DNA of 10,792 bases. Origin: Rhodothermaceae bacterium. GTDB lineage: Bacteria; Bacteroidota; Rhodothermia; Rhodothermales; Rubricoccaceae. The notes under the pieces were generated by a model that searched no databases, was not told where the DNA came from, and worked only from the letters and a program-made list of their open reading frames with translations. Of this stretch, positions 1 through 6,144 are shown in pieces (within the stretch, counting starts at the first letter, position 1; the number at the start of each line of letters is the position of its first letter). The position numbers and the translations under genes were made by a program. The stretch is taken from the NCBI GenBank assembly GCA_013003465.1, contig JABDIZ010000207.1, positions 1 to 10,792 of the forward strand. Direction: 5' to 3'.

Positions 1-2224
1 CCTCCCGGCTGACCACGCCCTGAGCATTGCGGGCGCGCACCCGAAACCGATACCGGCTGTGCTCCGGTAGGTTGGTGTACTCCGTCTGTGCTTCAGGCGA
101 CCACGCCGACCACGTCTCGTCGAACCCTTCTAGCAAGAACTGGTATTCGAGCCCCTCCGGATCGTTGAAGGACGGCGCGGCAAACAGGAACCGCAGTGCG
201 TTCTCGCTATGCGGCATCACGAGCGCATCCGCCTCTCCGCCGCCGCCATACAACAGGTCGTGGTCTCGCCCCTCGACGCGACGCACGATGGCATTATAGG
301 GCACGTCGTAGCGCTTGGTCTGGGCAGGGTCGTAGCGCAACAACCCCTGATCCGTTCCGAACCAGGTCACGCCAGTGCCCTCCTCGTAGACACGCTCCAC
401 CCGCGCATCACGCAGCCGCAGCACGGGCGGCGTGTTCTCGATCCACCGGCCTTGCTCGTCCTGTTCCAGCCGGTGGATCCGCCGGTCTTTGAACAGCCAG
501 GTCCGGTCGCCACTTTCGGCATGCAGATAGTACTCGCCTCGAAGCAGCGCCGGGGCATCGTAGGCCGTCTCGCGCTCGAACCGGGCAGCCCTGGCCCCCT
601 GCGGCACGATGCGCAGTACCCCCTCCTGCGTCACCAGATACAGGGTCTCACCACGCTCAATAACGGCAGCACGCCCGCTCCCGATGCCATCAGCGTCTCC
701 GTAGCGACGCACGACGCGTAATTCATCATTGATCCGGCGTACCTGAAGCACTCCGCCCCTTAGCGGCGTCATCCACAAATTGCCCTGCTGGTCCTCCTTC
801 ATGGAAGAAACCTGCTCCCCCTCCAAATCGAGTTCTTGCTCCAGCGCCCAACGGTTGCCCTGCCGGTGAAGGACCACAAGGCGCCCCTCCATCCCCACGA
901 AGAGCCGGTCAGGCTGCGCCTCGGACCGCTGGACCGAAAACGCAATGCCTTCGAGCAGCCGAGTAGACCGCCCCCCGCGTAGTTCGTACAGCCCGTCGTT
1001 GGTAGCCGCAAGCAGCGCATCTTCTACGTCTAAGAGTGCCCAGTACTGGGTACGCAGCGCAGATACCCGCTCAAAACGCGCGTACGAAGGCTCTCCGTCG
1101 GGCGAGGGCCAACCACTTGGCACGAGCCGAAACAACCCGGTGGACGTCGCCACGTAGAGGTCATCGCGGACGCGGACGATGTCTGCAACGAGTCCTTCGA
1201 GCCCCTGACTGAGATCGAACTGGGTCAAAGGTGACAGCACATCGATACGCCGGATGCCCTGGTCGAGCGCGAGCCAGAGCCCTCCTTGCTGATCCTCGTA
1301 GAGGTAGAGGACTTTATCGTCGGCATCGAGCCCGGCGTCCTCGCGGTAGACGTGGACCAGGTGTCCTTCTTGGTCTAGCATGACGACCCCGCCGCCGAAG
1401 GTGGCGATGGCGTAGTAGCGCATTCCTGACGCCGCATGATCGAGCACGATGGCATGGTAGGGCCGGTACGTGGCGAGATACTCGCCGACACGCGTGGGCC
1501 ACGCTTCGAGCCCACGCCGCGTCATCAGGAAGAATCCGTCCGTGCGCGTCCCGATCAAGAGCCCCCGTGGGTGGGGCAGCACCGCGTACACGGCCTTATC
1601 AACCAGCACCTCACCCTGGGGCGCGAGTTCGAGTCGACCCTCCCTAAGCTGAACGAGTCCCTTCCCTTCCTCACGCACGAAATACGTGCCCTTGACGAGA
1701 AATGCGTTGAGGAAACGGGAGTCGGTGGTCCAGATCTCTATCGCAGCGCCATCCCAACGCATGATCTGCCGATTGGTCTGGAAGTAGACGCCCTGCTCAT
1801 CAGCGTACGTAGTCCAGACATCCCCAAAGCCGCGCGCGGCTTCAGGCATTTGGTCCATCAGGCTCATGTAGCCCAGCACCCCGGTAGAGTCGGGGGCGAG
1901 GTACCCGATCTCGCCTACCCCACCGACGTAGATCCGCCCTGCAGGATCAGTAGCCAGCGAGCGCATGACCTGCACCTGCTCATCGGGCAAGGGAATTGAC
2001 CGCCACGTCCGTCCGTCATATTCGAGTAATCCGTCCGTATTGGCCACATAGAGCACCCCACGGTGGTCCTGCGTGACTGCCCAGTTCTGGCTATGCATCC
2101 CATAGAGGCTCGGGGCATATCTGCTCAGATGATAAGGTGTGCCCTCCTCCGGCAGGTAGACGGATTGGGCCTGGGTGCTAGGGCACAGCCCCAGACCAAG
2201 AACTAGGAGAAGCAGGAATCGCAC
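1..2224 (-). CDS. Two-component-propeller sensor protein, C-terminus cut by window edge
   Basis: Reverse-strand translation is open without interruption from 2224 to the left edge (741 codons plus one base). The N-terminus MRFLLLLVLGLGLCPSTQA reads as a Sec signal peptide with probable cleavage before QS. It is followed by about 650 residues of beta-propeller blades with Reg_prop-like motifs: GGLWLALDQGIRRID near residue 313, GNLWMTPLRGGVLQV near 479 and TWFGTDQGLLRYDP near 618. A Y_Y_Y-type Ig-like domain begins near 670 (YQFLLEGFDETWS, then YTNLPEHSRYRFRVRARN), where the window ends. In this family the propeller and Y_Y_Y part is periplasmic and is followed by a membrane segment and then a histidine kinase, GGDEF, LuxR-type or other output, which cannot be seen here. 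The GTG start at 2224 is chosen because it places the signal peptide at the N-terminus. An in-frame ATG at 2332 would add 36 mostly polar residues. No clear Shine-Dalgarno precedes the GTG. Ligand unknown. Confidence 0.87.
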   Translation of the reverse strand, partial: MRFLLLLVLGLGLCPSTQAQSVYLPEEGTPYHLSRYAPSLYGMHSQNWAVTQDHRGVLYVANTDGLLEYDGRTWRSIPLPDEQVQVMRSLATDPAGRIYVGGVGEIGYLAPDSTGVLGYMSLMDQMPEAARGFGDVWTTYADEQGVYFQTNRQIMRWDGAAIEIWTTDSRFLNAFLVKGTYFVREEGKGLVQLREGRLELAPQGEVLVDKAVYAVLPHPRGLLIGTRTDGFFLMTRRGLEAWPTRVGEYLATYRPYHAIVLDHAASGMRYYAIATFGGGVVMLDQEGHLVHVYREDAGLDADDKVLYLYEDQQGGLWLALDQGIRRIDVLSPLTQFDLSQGLEGLVADIVRVRDDLYVATSTGLFRLVPSGWPSPDGEPSYARFERVSALRTQYWALLDVEDALLAATNDGLYELRGGRSTRLLEGIAFSVQRSEAQPDRLFVGMEGRLVVLHRQGNRWALEQELDLEGEQVSSMKEDQQGNLWMTPLRGGVLQVRRINDELRVVRRYGDADGIGSGRAAVIERGETLYLVTQEGVLRIVPQGARAARFERETAYDAPALLRGEYYLHAESGDRTWLFKDRRIHRLEQDEQGRWIENTPPVLRLRDARVERVYEEGTGVTWFGTDQGLLRYDPAQTKRYDVPYNAIVRRVEGRDHDLLYGGGGEADALVMPHSENALRFLFAAPSFNDPEGLEYQFLLEGFDETWSAWSPEAQTEYTNLPEHSRYRFRVRARNAQGVVSRE

Positions 2225-2269
2225 GGACAGCGCACCAATGGGAGGCCCCTGCTGTATCGGCTCCTTTCC

Positions 2270-2287
2270 GATTGGCTTAATCCAATC
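2270..2287. repeat. Short inverted repeat upstream of the propeller gene
   Basis: GATTGG (2270-2275) and CCAATC (2282-2287) are perfect complements separated by CTTAAT. The repeat lies 46 bases upstream of the GTG start of the propeller gene, inside its presumed leader or promoter. It could be an operator or a small hairpin. It could also be chance, since the arms are only 6 bp. Confidence 0.3.
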
Positions 2288-2420
2288 CGGGTGCTCCGGC
2301 TGTGCTAGCACGTCGGTTTCGGATCCAATCATTTCTCGGCTTGCCCAACACAGCGGCTACGTCCCGTTTACGGGTAGCTCGTCTGGAAAGCAGACCGTAC
2401 TCATTAGCCGTTTGTGGAAC

Positions 2421-2449
2421 TTGACTGTTACATCAAGCATTCATAACTT
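2421..2449 (+). promoter_or_regulatory. Promoter for the small repeat-protein gene
   Basis: TTGACT (2421-2426), a 17-base spacer and TAACTT (2444-2449) fit a housekeeping -35/-10 pair. Read in the Bacteroidota style, the same bases give TTG, 20 bases, TAACTTG, one T short of TAnnTTTG. Transcription would start near 2456 and give a leader of about 35 bases before the ATG at 2491. A weak GGGGA lies 5 bases before that ATG. Confidence 0.6.
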
Positions 2450-2490
2450 GCCCATACCTGTTCTCTCCCCTTCTACCCTCGGGGACCGTC

Positions 2491-2745
2491 ATGAAACGCC
2501 TCGCTCTTCTGCTCCTGCTCTCCATTGCTCCGCTTGCCCTCGTCGGCCTCGTCGACAAGGACCGCGGGAGTGGCGGCGGCACGAGCACCTCCGTCCCCGT
2601 CCGCGAGGATGTCGCCGACAAGGACCGTGGCAGCGGCGGCGGCACGAGCACCTCCGTCCCCGTCCGCGAGGACATCGCCGATAAGGACCGCGGGAGTGGC
2701 GGCGGCACGAGCACCTCCGTCCCCGTCCGCGAGGACCTTGCCTGA
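2491..2745 (+). CDS. Small secreted protein of three 21-residue tandem repeats, function unknown
   Basis: The 84-residue product starts with MKRLALLLLLSIAPLALVGLV, a Sec-type signal sequence or membrane anchor with no cysteine (so not a lipoprotein) and no obvious AxA cleavage site. Residues 22-84 are exactly three repeats of 21 residues. Each begins DKDRGSGGG, continues TSTSVPVRED, and ends in a variable hydrophobic residue (Val, Ile, Leu in order) plus Ala. The gene has a good upstream promoter, a weak GGGGA ribosome site and a strong terminator, so it is probably a complete monocistronic gene. I do not recognise the family. The repeat could be a secreted structural or adhesive peptide. The spaced Asp and Gly residues (DKDRGSGGG) faintly recall calcium-binding loops but lack their full pattern. 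TSVPVRED resembles the Thr/Ser pair plus acidic pair of graspetide cores, but no ATP-grasp ligase gene lies in this window. Confidence 0.75.
   Translation: MKRLALLLLLSIAPLALVGLVDKDRGSGGGTSTSVPVREDVADKDRGSGGGTSTSVPVREDIADKDRGSGGGTSTSVPVREDLA
2554..2742 (+). repeat. Three in-frame 63-bp tandem repeats
   Basis: Units lie at 2554-2616, 2617-2679 and 2680-2742, directly before the TGA stop. By eye, units 1 and 2 differ at 5 of 63 bases, 1 and 3 at 4, and 2 and 3 at 6. All differences are synonymous except in codon 20, which changes GTC to ATC to CTT (Val, Ile, Leu). The array looks like recent duplication with the protein sequence maintained. Confidence 0.95.
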
Positions 2746-2765
2746 GCAACCGGCTGATTGAACTT

Positions 2766-2799
2766 AAAGGGGCGACTCCTCTACAGGAGCCGCCCCTTT
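2766..2799. terminator. Bidirectional hairpin terminator between convergent genes
   Basis: AAAGGGGCGACTCCT (2766-2780) and AGGAGCCGCCCCTTT (2785-2799) form a 15-bp stem with one A-C mismatch and the loop CTAC. The stem has an A run on one side and a T run on the other, so both transcripts end in short U runs. It lies 20 bases after the stop of the repeat protein and 24 bases after the nadA stop on the other strand, and should serve both. Confidence 0.85.
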
Positions 2800-2823
2800 C
2801 TGCGTTTCCAGCCTTCTAGCAGG

Positions 2824-3837
2824 TTATTTGATGCCCGCGCTCATCACGAGCATGCGCTCGATAGGCTGAAGCGCGCGGAGCCGGATGGCTTCATCCATCT
2901 CGATGGTCGGCTTCTCGTGCTTGAGGCAGAGGTAGAGCTTCTCCAGCGTGTTGAGCTTCATGTGCGGGCAGTCGTTGCACGCACAGCCGTTGTCGGGCGG
3001 TGCCGGGATGAGCGTCTTGCCCGGGTTGTCCTTCTGCATCTGGTGGAGAATCCCAGCCTCGGTGGCCACGATGAAACTCCTGGCTGGGTTCTCAGTGGCG
3101 AAGCGTCGGATGGACGACGTGGACCCGATGTGGTCGGCGTGGCGAAGAACCGCTTCTTCGCATTCAGGGTGGGCAAGAACCGGCGCCTCCGGGTGCCGCG
3201 CCTTGAGCCGAACGAGTTCTTGCTCGGAGAAGACTTCGTGAACGATGCATGAGCCATCCCACAGCACCATGTCGCGCCCCGTCTCCTTGATGAGCCAACG
3301 GCCGAGGTTGCGATCCGGCGCGAAGATGATGGGCTGATCCTCCGGGATCTGCCGGACGATGTGCTCGGCGTTGGACGACGTGCAGATGATGTCGGTCTGC
3401 GCCTTGATGGCCGCCGAGCAATTGATGTACGAGATCACGATGTGATCCGGATGCTGCGCGCGGAAGGCCGCGAACGCATCAGGCGGACACGAATCGGCGA
3501 GCGAACAGCCTGCGTGGAGATCGGGCAGGATGACTGTCTTCTCGGGGTTCAGAATCTTCGCCGTCTCTGCCATGAAGTGAACCCCGGCGAAGACGATGAT
3601 ATCCGCCTCCGTCCCGGCGGCCTCGCGGGAGAGCCCGAGCGAATCGCCGATGTAGTCGGCCGCATCTTGGATGTCGGGCTCCTGGTAGTAGTGCGCGAGC
3701 AGTACGGCGTTCTTCTCACGCTTGAGCCGGTCGATTTCCTCGAACAGGTCGAGGGTGGGATCGACGTACTCCTGCACGAACCCGGCGGCGTTGACGGCGG
3801 CATCACTGAGGACGGGAAGATCGAGCGTGTCTGACAT
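2824..3837 (-). CDS. nadA: Quinolinate synthase NadA
   Basis: This cytosolic [4Fe-4S] enzyme condenses iminoaspartate with dihydroxyacetone phosphate to make quinolinate, the second step of de novo NAD synthesis from aspartate. The 337 residues match NadA throughout: AHYYQEPDIQD near 48, the ADIIVFAGVHFMAETAKIL stretch from 78, SYINCSAAIKA from 136, DRNLG near 175 and GSTSS near 238. The three expected cluster cysteines are present at C111 (HAGC), C226 (HPEC) and C290 (last Cys of CACNDC). The start is set at the ATG giving MSDTLDL. An in-frame GTG 14 codons upstream (3879) is less likely because it would precede the sequence with a Pro-rich tail lacking family character. No partner nadB or nadC is in the window. 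It lies 51 bases after lolD on the same strand and is probably the last gene of that unit, ended by the hairpin at 2766-2799. Confidence 0.97.
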   Translation of the reverse strand: MSDTLDLPVLSDAAVNAAGFVQEYVDPTLDLFEEIDRLKREKNAVLLAHYYQEPDIQDAADYIGDSLGLSREAAGTEADIIVFAGVHFMAETAKILNPEKTVILPDLHAGCSLADSCPPDAFAAFRAQHPDHIVISYINCSAAIKAQTDIICTSSNAEHIVRQIPEDQPIIFAPDRNLGRWLIKETGRDMVLWDGSCIVHEVFSEQELVRLKARHPEAPVLAHPECEEAVLRHADHIGSTSSIRRFATENPARSFIVATEAGILHQMQKDNPGKTLIPAPPDNGCACNDCPHMKLNTLEKLYLCLKHEKPTIEMDEAIRLRALQPIERMLVMSAGIK

Positions 3838-3888
3838 GACGGGCGGCGGATGACAAGGGACCTGCGTACGAATCAGCACGCTCGGGGT

Positions 3889-4668
3889 TCAGCCGGAAGG
3901 CTCGACCGTTTTCATCTCCGCTGTTACATCGCGCAAGACGCCCTCTTCCAGGCTAAGCACCCGGTCGGCCAGCGCCGCGAGCGTCGGGTTGTGCGTGACG
4001 ATCACGAAGGCCTGATCCTGCATGCTCGCGAGGCGGCGCAGTTCGTCGTGGAGCACCTCGGCGGTGTGCGTATCGAGGTTGCCCGTCGGCTCGTCGGCGA
4101 GGATGAGGCCGGGCTGGTTCGTGAGCGCGCGGGCCACGGCCACACGCTGCTGCTCGCCGCCAGAGAGTTGGCTCGGGCGGTGGTCGGCACGATCCGCGAG
4201 CCCAAGCAGCGTGAGCAGCTCCATGGCACGCGGCTGGGCTTCATCGAAATCCTCTCCTGCGATGAGCGCGGGCATCGCCACGTTCTCCAATGCATTGAAT
4301 TCCGGCAGCAGGTGGTGAAACTGGAAGACAAACCCGATGGCACGATTGCGAAATGCCGCCAGCGCCTCGTCCGACTTGTTGAACACGTCCTCGCCACGGT
4401 AGCGCACCGTGCCCGCCGTCGGACGGTCGAGTGCACCCAGGAGGTAGAGCAGCGTGCTCTTACCCGTCCCGCTCTCCCCCACCACGGCCACCATCTCCCC
4501 GGCGTGCACCGCGAAGTCGAGGCCGGAGAGCACCTCTAGCGTGCCATCGGCAGTGGGGTATTGCTTGACGAGCCCCCGCGCTTCGAGGATCGGCGTGGGG
4601 AGCTGCGCTTCTCCTTCCGGCGAATGCTCTTTTCCTTCCTCCTCTCTCCCTTTCTCCCTTTCTCCCAT
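3889..4668 (-). CDS. lolD: ABC transporter ATP-binding protein, LolD type
   Basis: This is a cytoplasmic ATPase subunit of the LolD/MacB/FtsE branch. LolD powers LolCE release of outer-membrane lipoproteins. All nucleotide-binding motifs are intact: Walker A GESGTGKS (64-71), Q-loop Gln116 within FQFHHLLPEFNALENV, which is characteristic of LolD, signature LSGGEQQ (168-174), Walker B LILADEP (188-194) followed by TGNLD, and the switch His226 in VTHN. The product is 259 residues against about 230 for typical LolD. The excess is a charged N-terminal tail of roughly 27 residues encoded by a purine-only tract. The ATG at 4668 is preferred because GGAGG lies 7 bases upstream. A GTG at 4674 overlapping the previous stop would sit too close to that site. 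No LolC/E-like permease is in the window, so the exact partner is inferred; MacB-like or other transporters of this branch remain possible. Confidence 0.88.
   Translation of the reverse strand: MGEREKGREEEGKEHSPEGEAQLPTPILEARGLVKQYPTADGTLEVLSGLDFAVHAGEMVAVVGESGTGKSTLLYLLGALDRPTAGTVRYRGEDVFNKSDEALAAFRNRAIGFVFQFHHLLPEFNALENVAMPALIAGEDFDEAQPRAMELLTLLGLADRADHRPSQLSGGEQQRVAVARALTNQPGLILADEPTGNLDTHTAEVLHDELRRLASMQDQAFVIVTHNPTLAALADRVLSLEEGVLRDVTAEMKTVEPSG
4627..4666 (-). repeat. 40-nt homopurine tract with 8-bp period at the lolD N-terminus
   Basis: The coding strand is uninterrupted purine from the G of the lolD start codon through codon 14. It opens with GGGAGAAA twice and GGGAGAGA once (4666-4643) and continues GGAGGAAGGAAAAGAG. 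It encodes the Glu/Lys/Arg/Gly-rich tail. Because the period is 8, gain or loss of one unit would shift the reading frame. It also contains several GGAG cores that resemble ribosome-binding sites. Confidence 0.85.
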
Positions 4669-4670
4669 CG

Positions 4671-6074
4671 TCACGCCTCCTCTTCGCGCTCAATTCCGTA
4701 CTTCGAGAGCTTGTTGTAGAGGTGCGAGCGCTGAATGCCGATGGCCTCGGCCGTCTTCGAGACGTTCCACCCGAACTCCTCCAGCTTCCGCTCGATGAAC
4801 ACCTTCTCGGCGGCATCGCGGAAGTCGGAGAACTGATCGTGCTGATCCATGAGCGCTGCAATGGGGTCGGCCCCGGCGCCGCCCGGCCGGACGTAGCGGT
4901 ACACGTCTTCCCCCGTGATGGTGTCCCCTTCGGAGAGAATCAGCAGCCGCTCGGCGACGTTGCGTAGTTCGCGCACGTTGCCGCGCCAGTCGAGGTGCTT
5001 CATCTTCTCCAGCGCATCCTCCGTAAAGCCTTTCGGCTCCATGCCGTTGCGACGGCTCACCTGCGCCAGGATGTACTCCGCGATGGCGGGGATGTCGCCG
5101 CGCCGCTCGCGCAGCGGGGGGACGTGAATTAGGATGACTGACAAGCGGTGGTAGAGGTCCTCGCGGAACCGATTGGCATCGATCTGGCTGATCAGGTCCT
5201 TGTTCGTCGCGGCGATGACACGCACGTCGACTGAAATGGAGCGGTCGCCGCCGACCCGCGTGATGCGGTTCTCCTGAAGCGCGCGGAGGACCTTGGCCTG
5301 GGCGTCCAGGCTCATGTCGCCGATCTCGTCCAGGAAGAGGGTCCCGCCGTCGGCCTGCTCGAACTTGCCGATGCGCTGCTTCGTTGCACCGGTGAACGAG
5401 CCCTTCTCGTGGCCGAACAACTCGCTCTCGATCAGCTCGCTCGGAATCGCGGCGCAGTTGACTTCGACGATCGGCCCTTCCTTGCGCGCGGAGAGGTGAT
5501 GCACCCACCGCGCGACAAGCTCCTTGCCCGTCCCCGCTTCGCCGGTGATGAGCACGCGGGCCTCCGTGGGGGCCACCCGTTCGAGGGTCGCCTTGATGCG
5601 TCCGATGGCCGGGCTCTCACCGACGATGGGCGTCAGTTCGGCCGCGTCGGCGTCGGCGATGACCTGCTTGATGCGCTTGTTCTCGACGACGAGCTGCCCG
5701 CGGTCGAGCGCGTTGCGCACCGTGACGATCAGGCGATTCAACTCGAACGGCTTTTCGAGGAAGTCGATGGCGCCGAGGCTGCGGGCTTCCATCGCCGTCT
5801 CGATGGTCCCGTGCCCCGAGATCATCACCACCGGCGTCGTGGACTCCAATTCGTGGAGGCCCTGCAAGACCTCCATGCCATCCAGCTTCGGCATCTTGAT
5901 GTCGAGCAGGACGAGGTCGAAGGCGCCCGTCTTGATCTTCTCCAGCGCCTCCTCGCCATCGACCGCCTCCTCGACGGCGAGCGTGAGGTCTTCGAAGATC
6001 AGATCGTCCTCAAGGACGTTGCGAATCGATCGACGGATGCTAGGCTCGTCGTCGACGATGAGTACGGTGGGCAT
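4671..6074 (-). CDS. NtrC-family sigma-54-dependent response regulator
   Basis: The 467-residue protein has the three classic parts. The receiver domain (about 1-122) has acidic D8/D9, phospho-acceptor D58 (LLDIKMP) and K108 (EKPF). The AAA+ domain (about 147-385) has Walker A GEAGTGKE (178-185), the sigma-54 contact loop ESELFGHEKGSFTGA (216-230), Walker B GGTLFLDEIGD (243-253), FREDLYHRLS and WRGNVREL. A Fis-type helix-turn-helix (about 420-460) ends it, with SKTAEAIGIQRSHLYNKLSKYG. Such proteins hydrolyse ATP to open sigma-54 promoters after phosphorylation. The contact loop reads GSFTGA rather than GAFTGA, a conservative variant that keeps the key Phe-Thr. No cognate histidine kinase is adjacent, so its signal and targets are unknown. 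It lies 70 bases after the TPR gene, its stop comes 2 bases before the lolD ATG, and it has no visible Shine-Dalgarno. Confidence 0.95.
   Translation of the reverse strand: MPTVLIVDDEPSIRRSIRNVLEDDLIFEDLTLAVEEAVDGEEALEKIKTGAFDLVLLDIKMPKLDGMEVLQGLHELESTTPVVMISGHGTIETAMEARSLGAIDFLEKPFELNRLIVTVRNALDRGQLVVENKRIKQVIADADAAELTPIVGESPAIGRIKATLERVAPTEARVLITGEAGTGKELVARWVHHLSARKEGPIVEVNCAAIPSELIESELFGHEKGSFTGATKQRIGKFEQADGGTLFLDEIGDMSLDAQAKVLRALQENRITRVGGDRSISVDVRVIAATNKDLISQIDANRFREDLYHRLSVILIHVPPLRERRGDIPAIAEYILAQVSRRNGMEPKGFTEDALEKMKHLDWRGNVRELRNVAERLLILSEGDTITGEDVYRYVRPGGAGADPIAALMDQHDQFSDFRDAAEKVFIERKLEEFGWNVSKTAEAIGIQRSHLYNKLSKYGIEREEEA
4676..4680 (-). promoter_or_regulatory. lolD: Shine-Dalgarno site deciding the lolD start
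   Basis: GGAGG on the minus strand, inside the final codons of the response regulator, lies 7 bases before the ATG at 4668 and only 1 base before the alternative GTG at 4674. This favours the ATG. It is the only textbook Shine-Dalgarno found in front of a gene in this window and suggests translational coupling to the upstream stop. Confidence 0.65.
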
Positions 6075-6109
6075 CAGCAGACAGCGGTGGGGTTACGGAT
6101 CGGAAGCGA

Positions 6110-6125
6110 CCCGATTTCTATCGGG
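6110..6125. repeat. Small hairpin in the TPR-regulator spacer
   Basis: CCCGAT (6110-6115), loop TTCT and ATCGGG (6120-6125) form a perfect 6-bp stem in the 70-base gap between the TPR gene and the response regulator. Flanking GGGGT (6089-6093) and ACCCC (6131-6135) could extend it as an outer stem. No U run follows on the minus strand, so it is more likely an RNA-processing, stability or operator element than a terminator. The spacer shows no clear promoter. Confidence 0.35.
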
Positions 6126-6144
6126 AAGCTACCCCAGGAGCCGC

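Larger units (their letters stand above)
2225..2490. other. Divergent intergenic region
   Basis: This is the space between the minus-strand propeller gene and the plus-strand repeat protein. It is visibly less GC-rich than the flanking genes, as expected for a promoter region. It holds a convincing plus-strand promoter (2421-2449), an inverted repeat at 2270-2287 and the 10-bp palindrome GTGCTAGCAC at 2302-2311. No convincing promoter for the minus-strand gene was found. If the sensor starts at the alternative ATG at 2332, the part up to 2332 would be coding. Confidence 0.6.

Noticed and set aside
209..1999. Plus-strand ORFs (209-721, 1436-1999) opposite the propeller gene
   Set aside because: The minus strand encodes one continuous propeller and Y_Y_Y protein through the whole region, so these are shadows.
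2175..2714. Other-frame ORFs over the 63-bp repeats (both strands)
   Set aside because: Any frame through a 63-bp repeat is repetitive. Only the 2491 frame has a signal peptide, promoter, terminator and synonymous-biased differences.
2554..2742. CRISPR-like array
   Set aside because: The 63-bp units are directly adjacent with no variable spacers and are in frame with a coding sequence.
2758..4539. Plus-strand ORFs of 150-230 codons opposite nadA and lolD
   Set aside because: They mirror the codons of clear conserved genes on the minus strand, and their products show no family motif.
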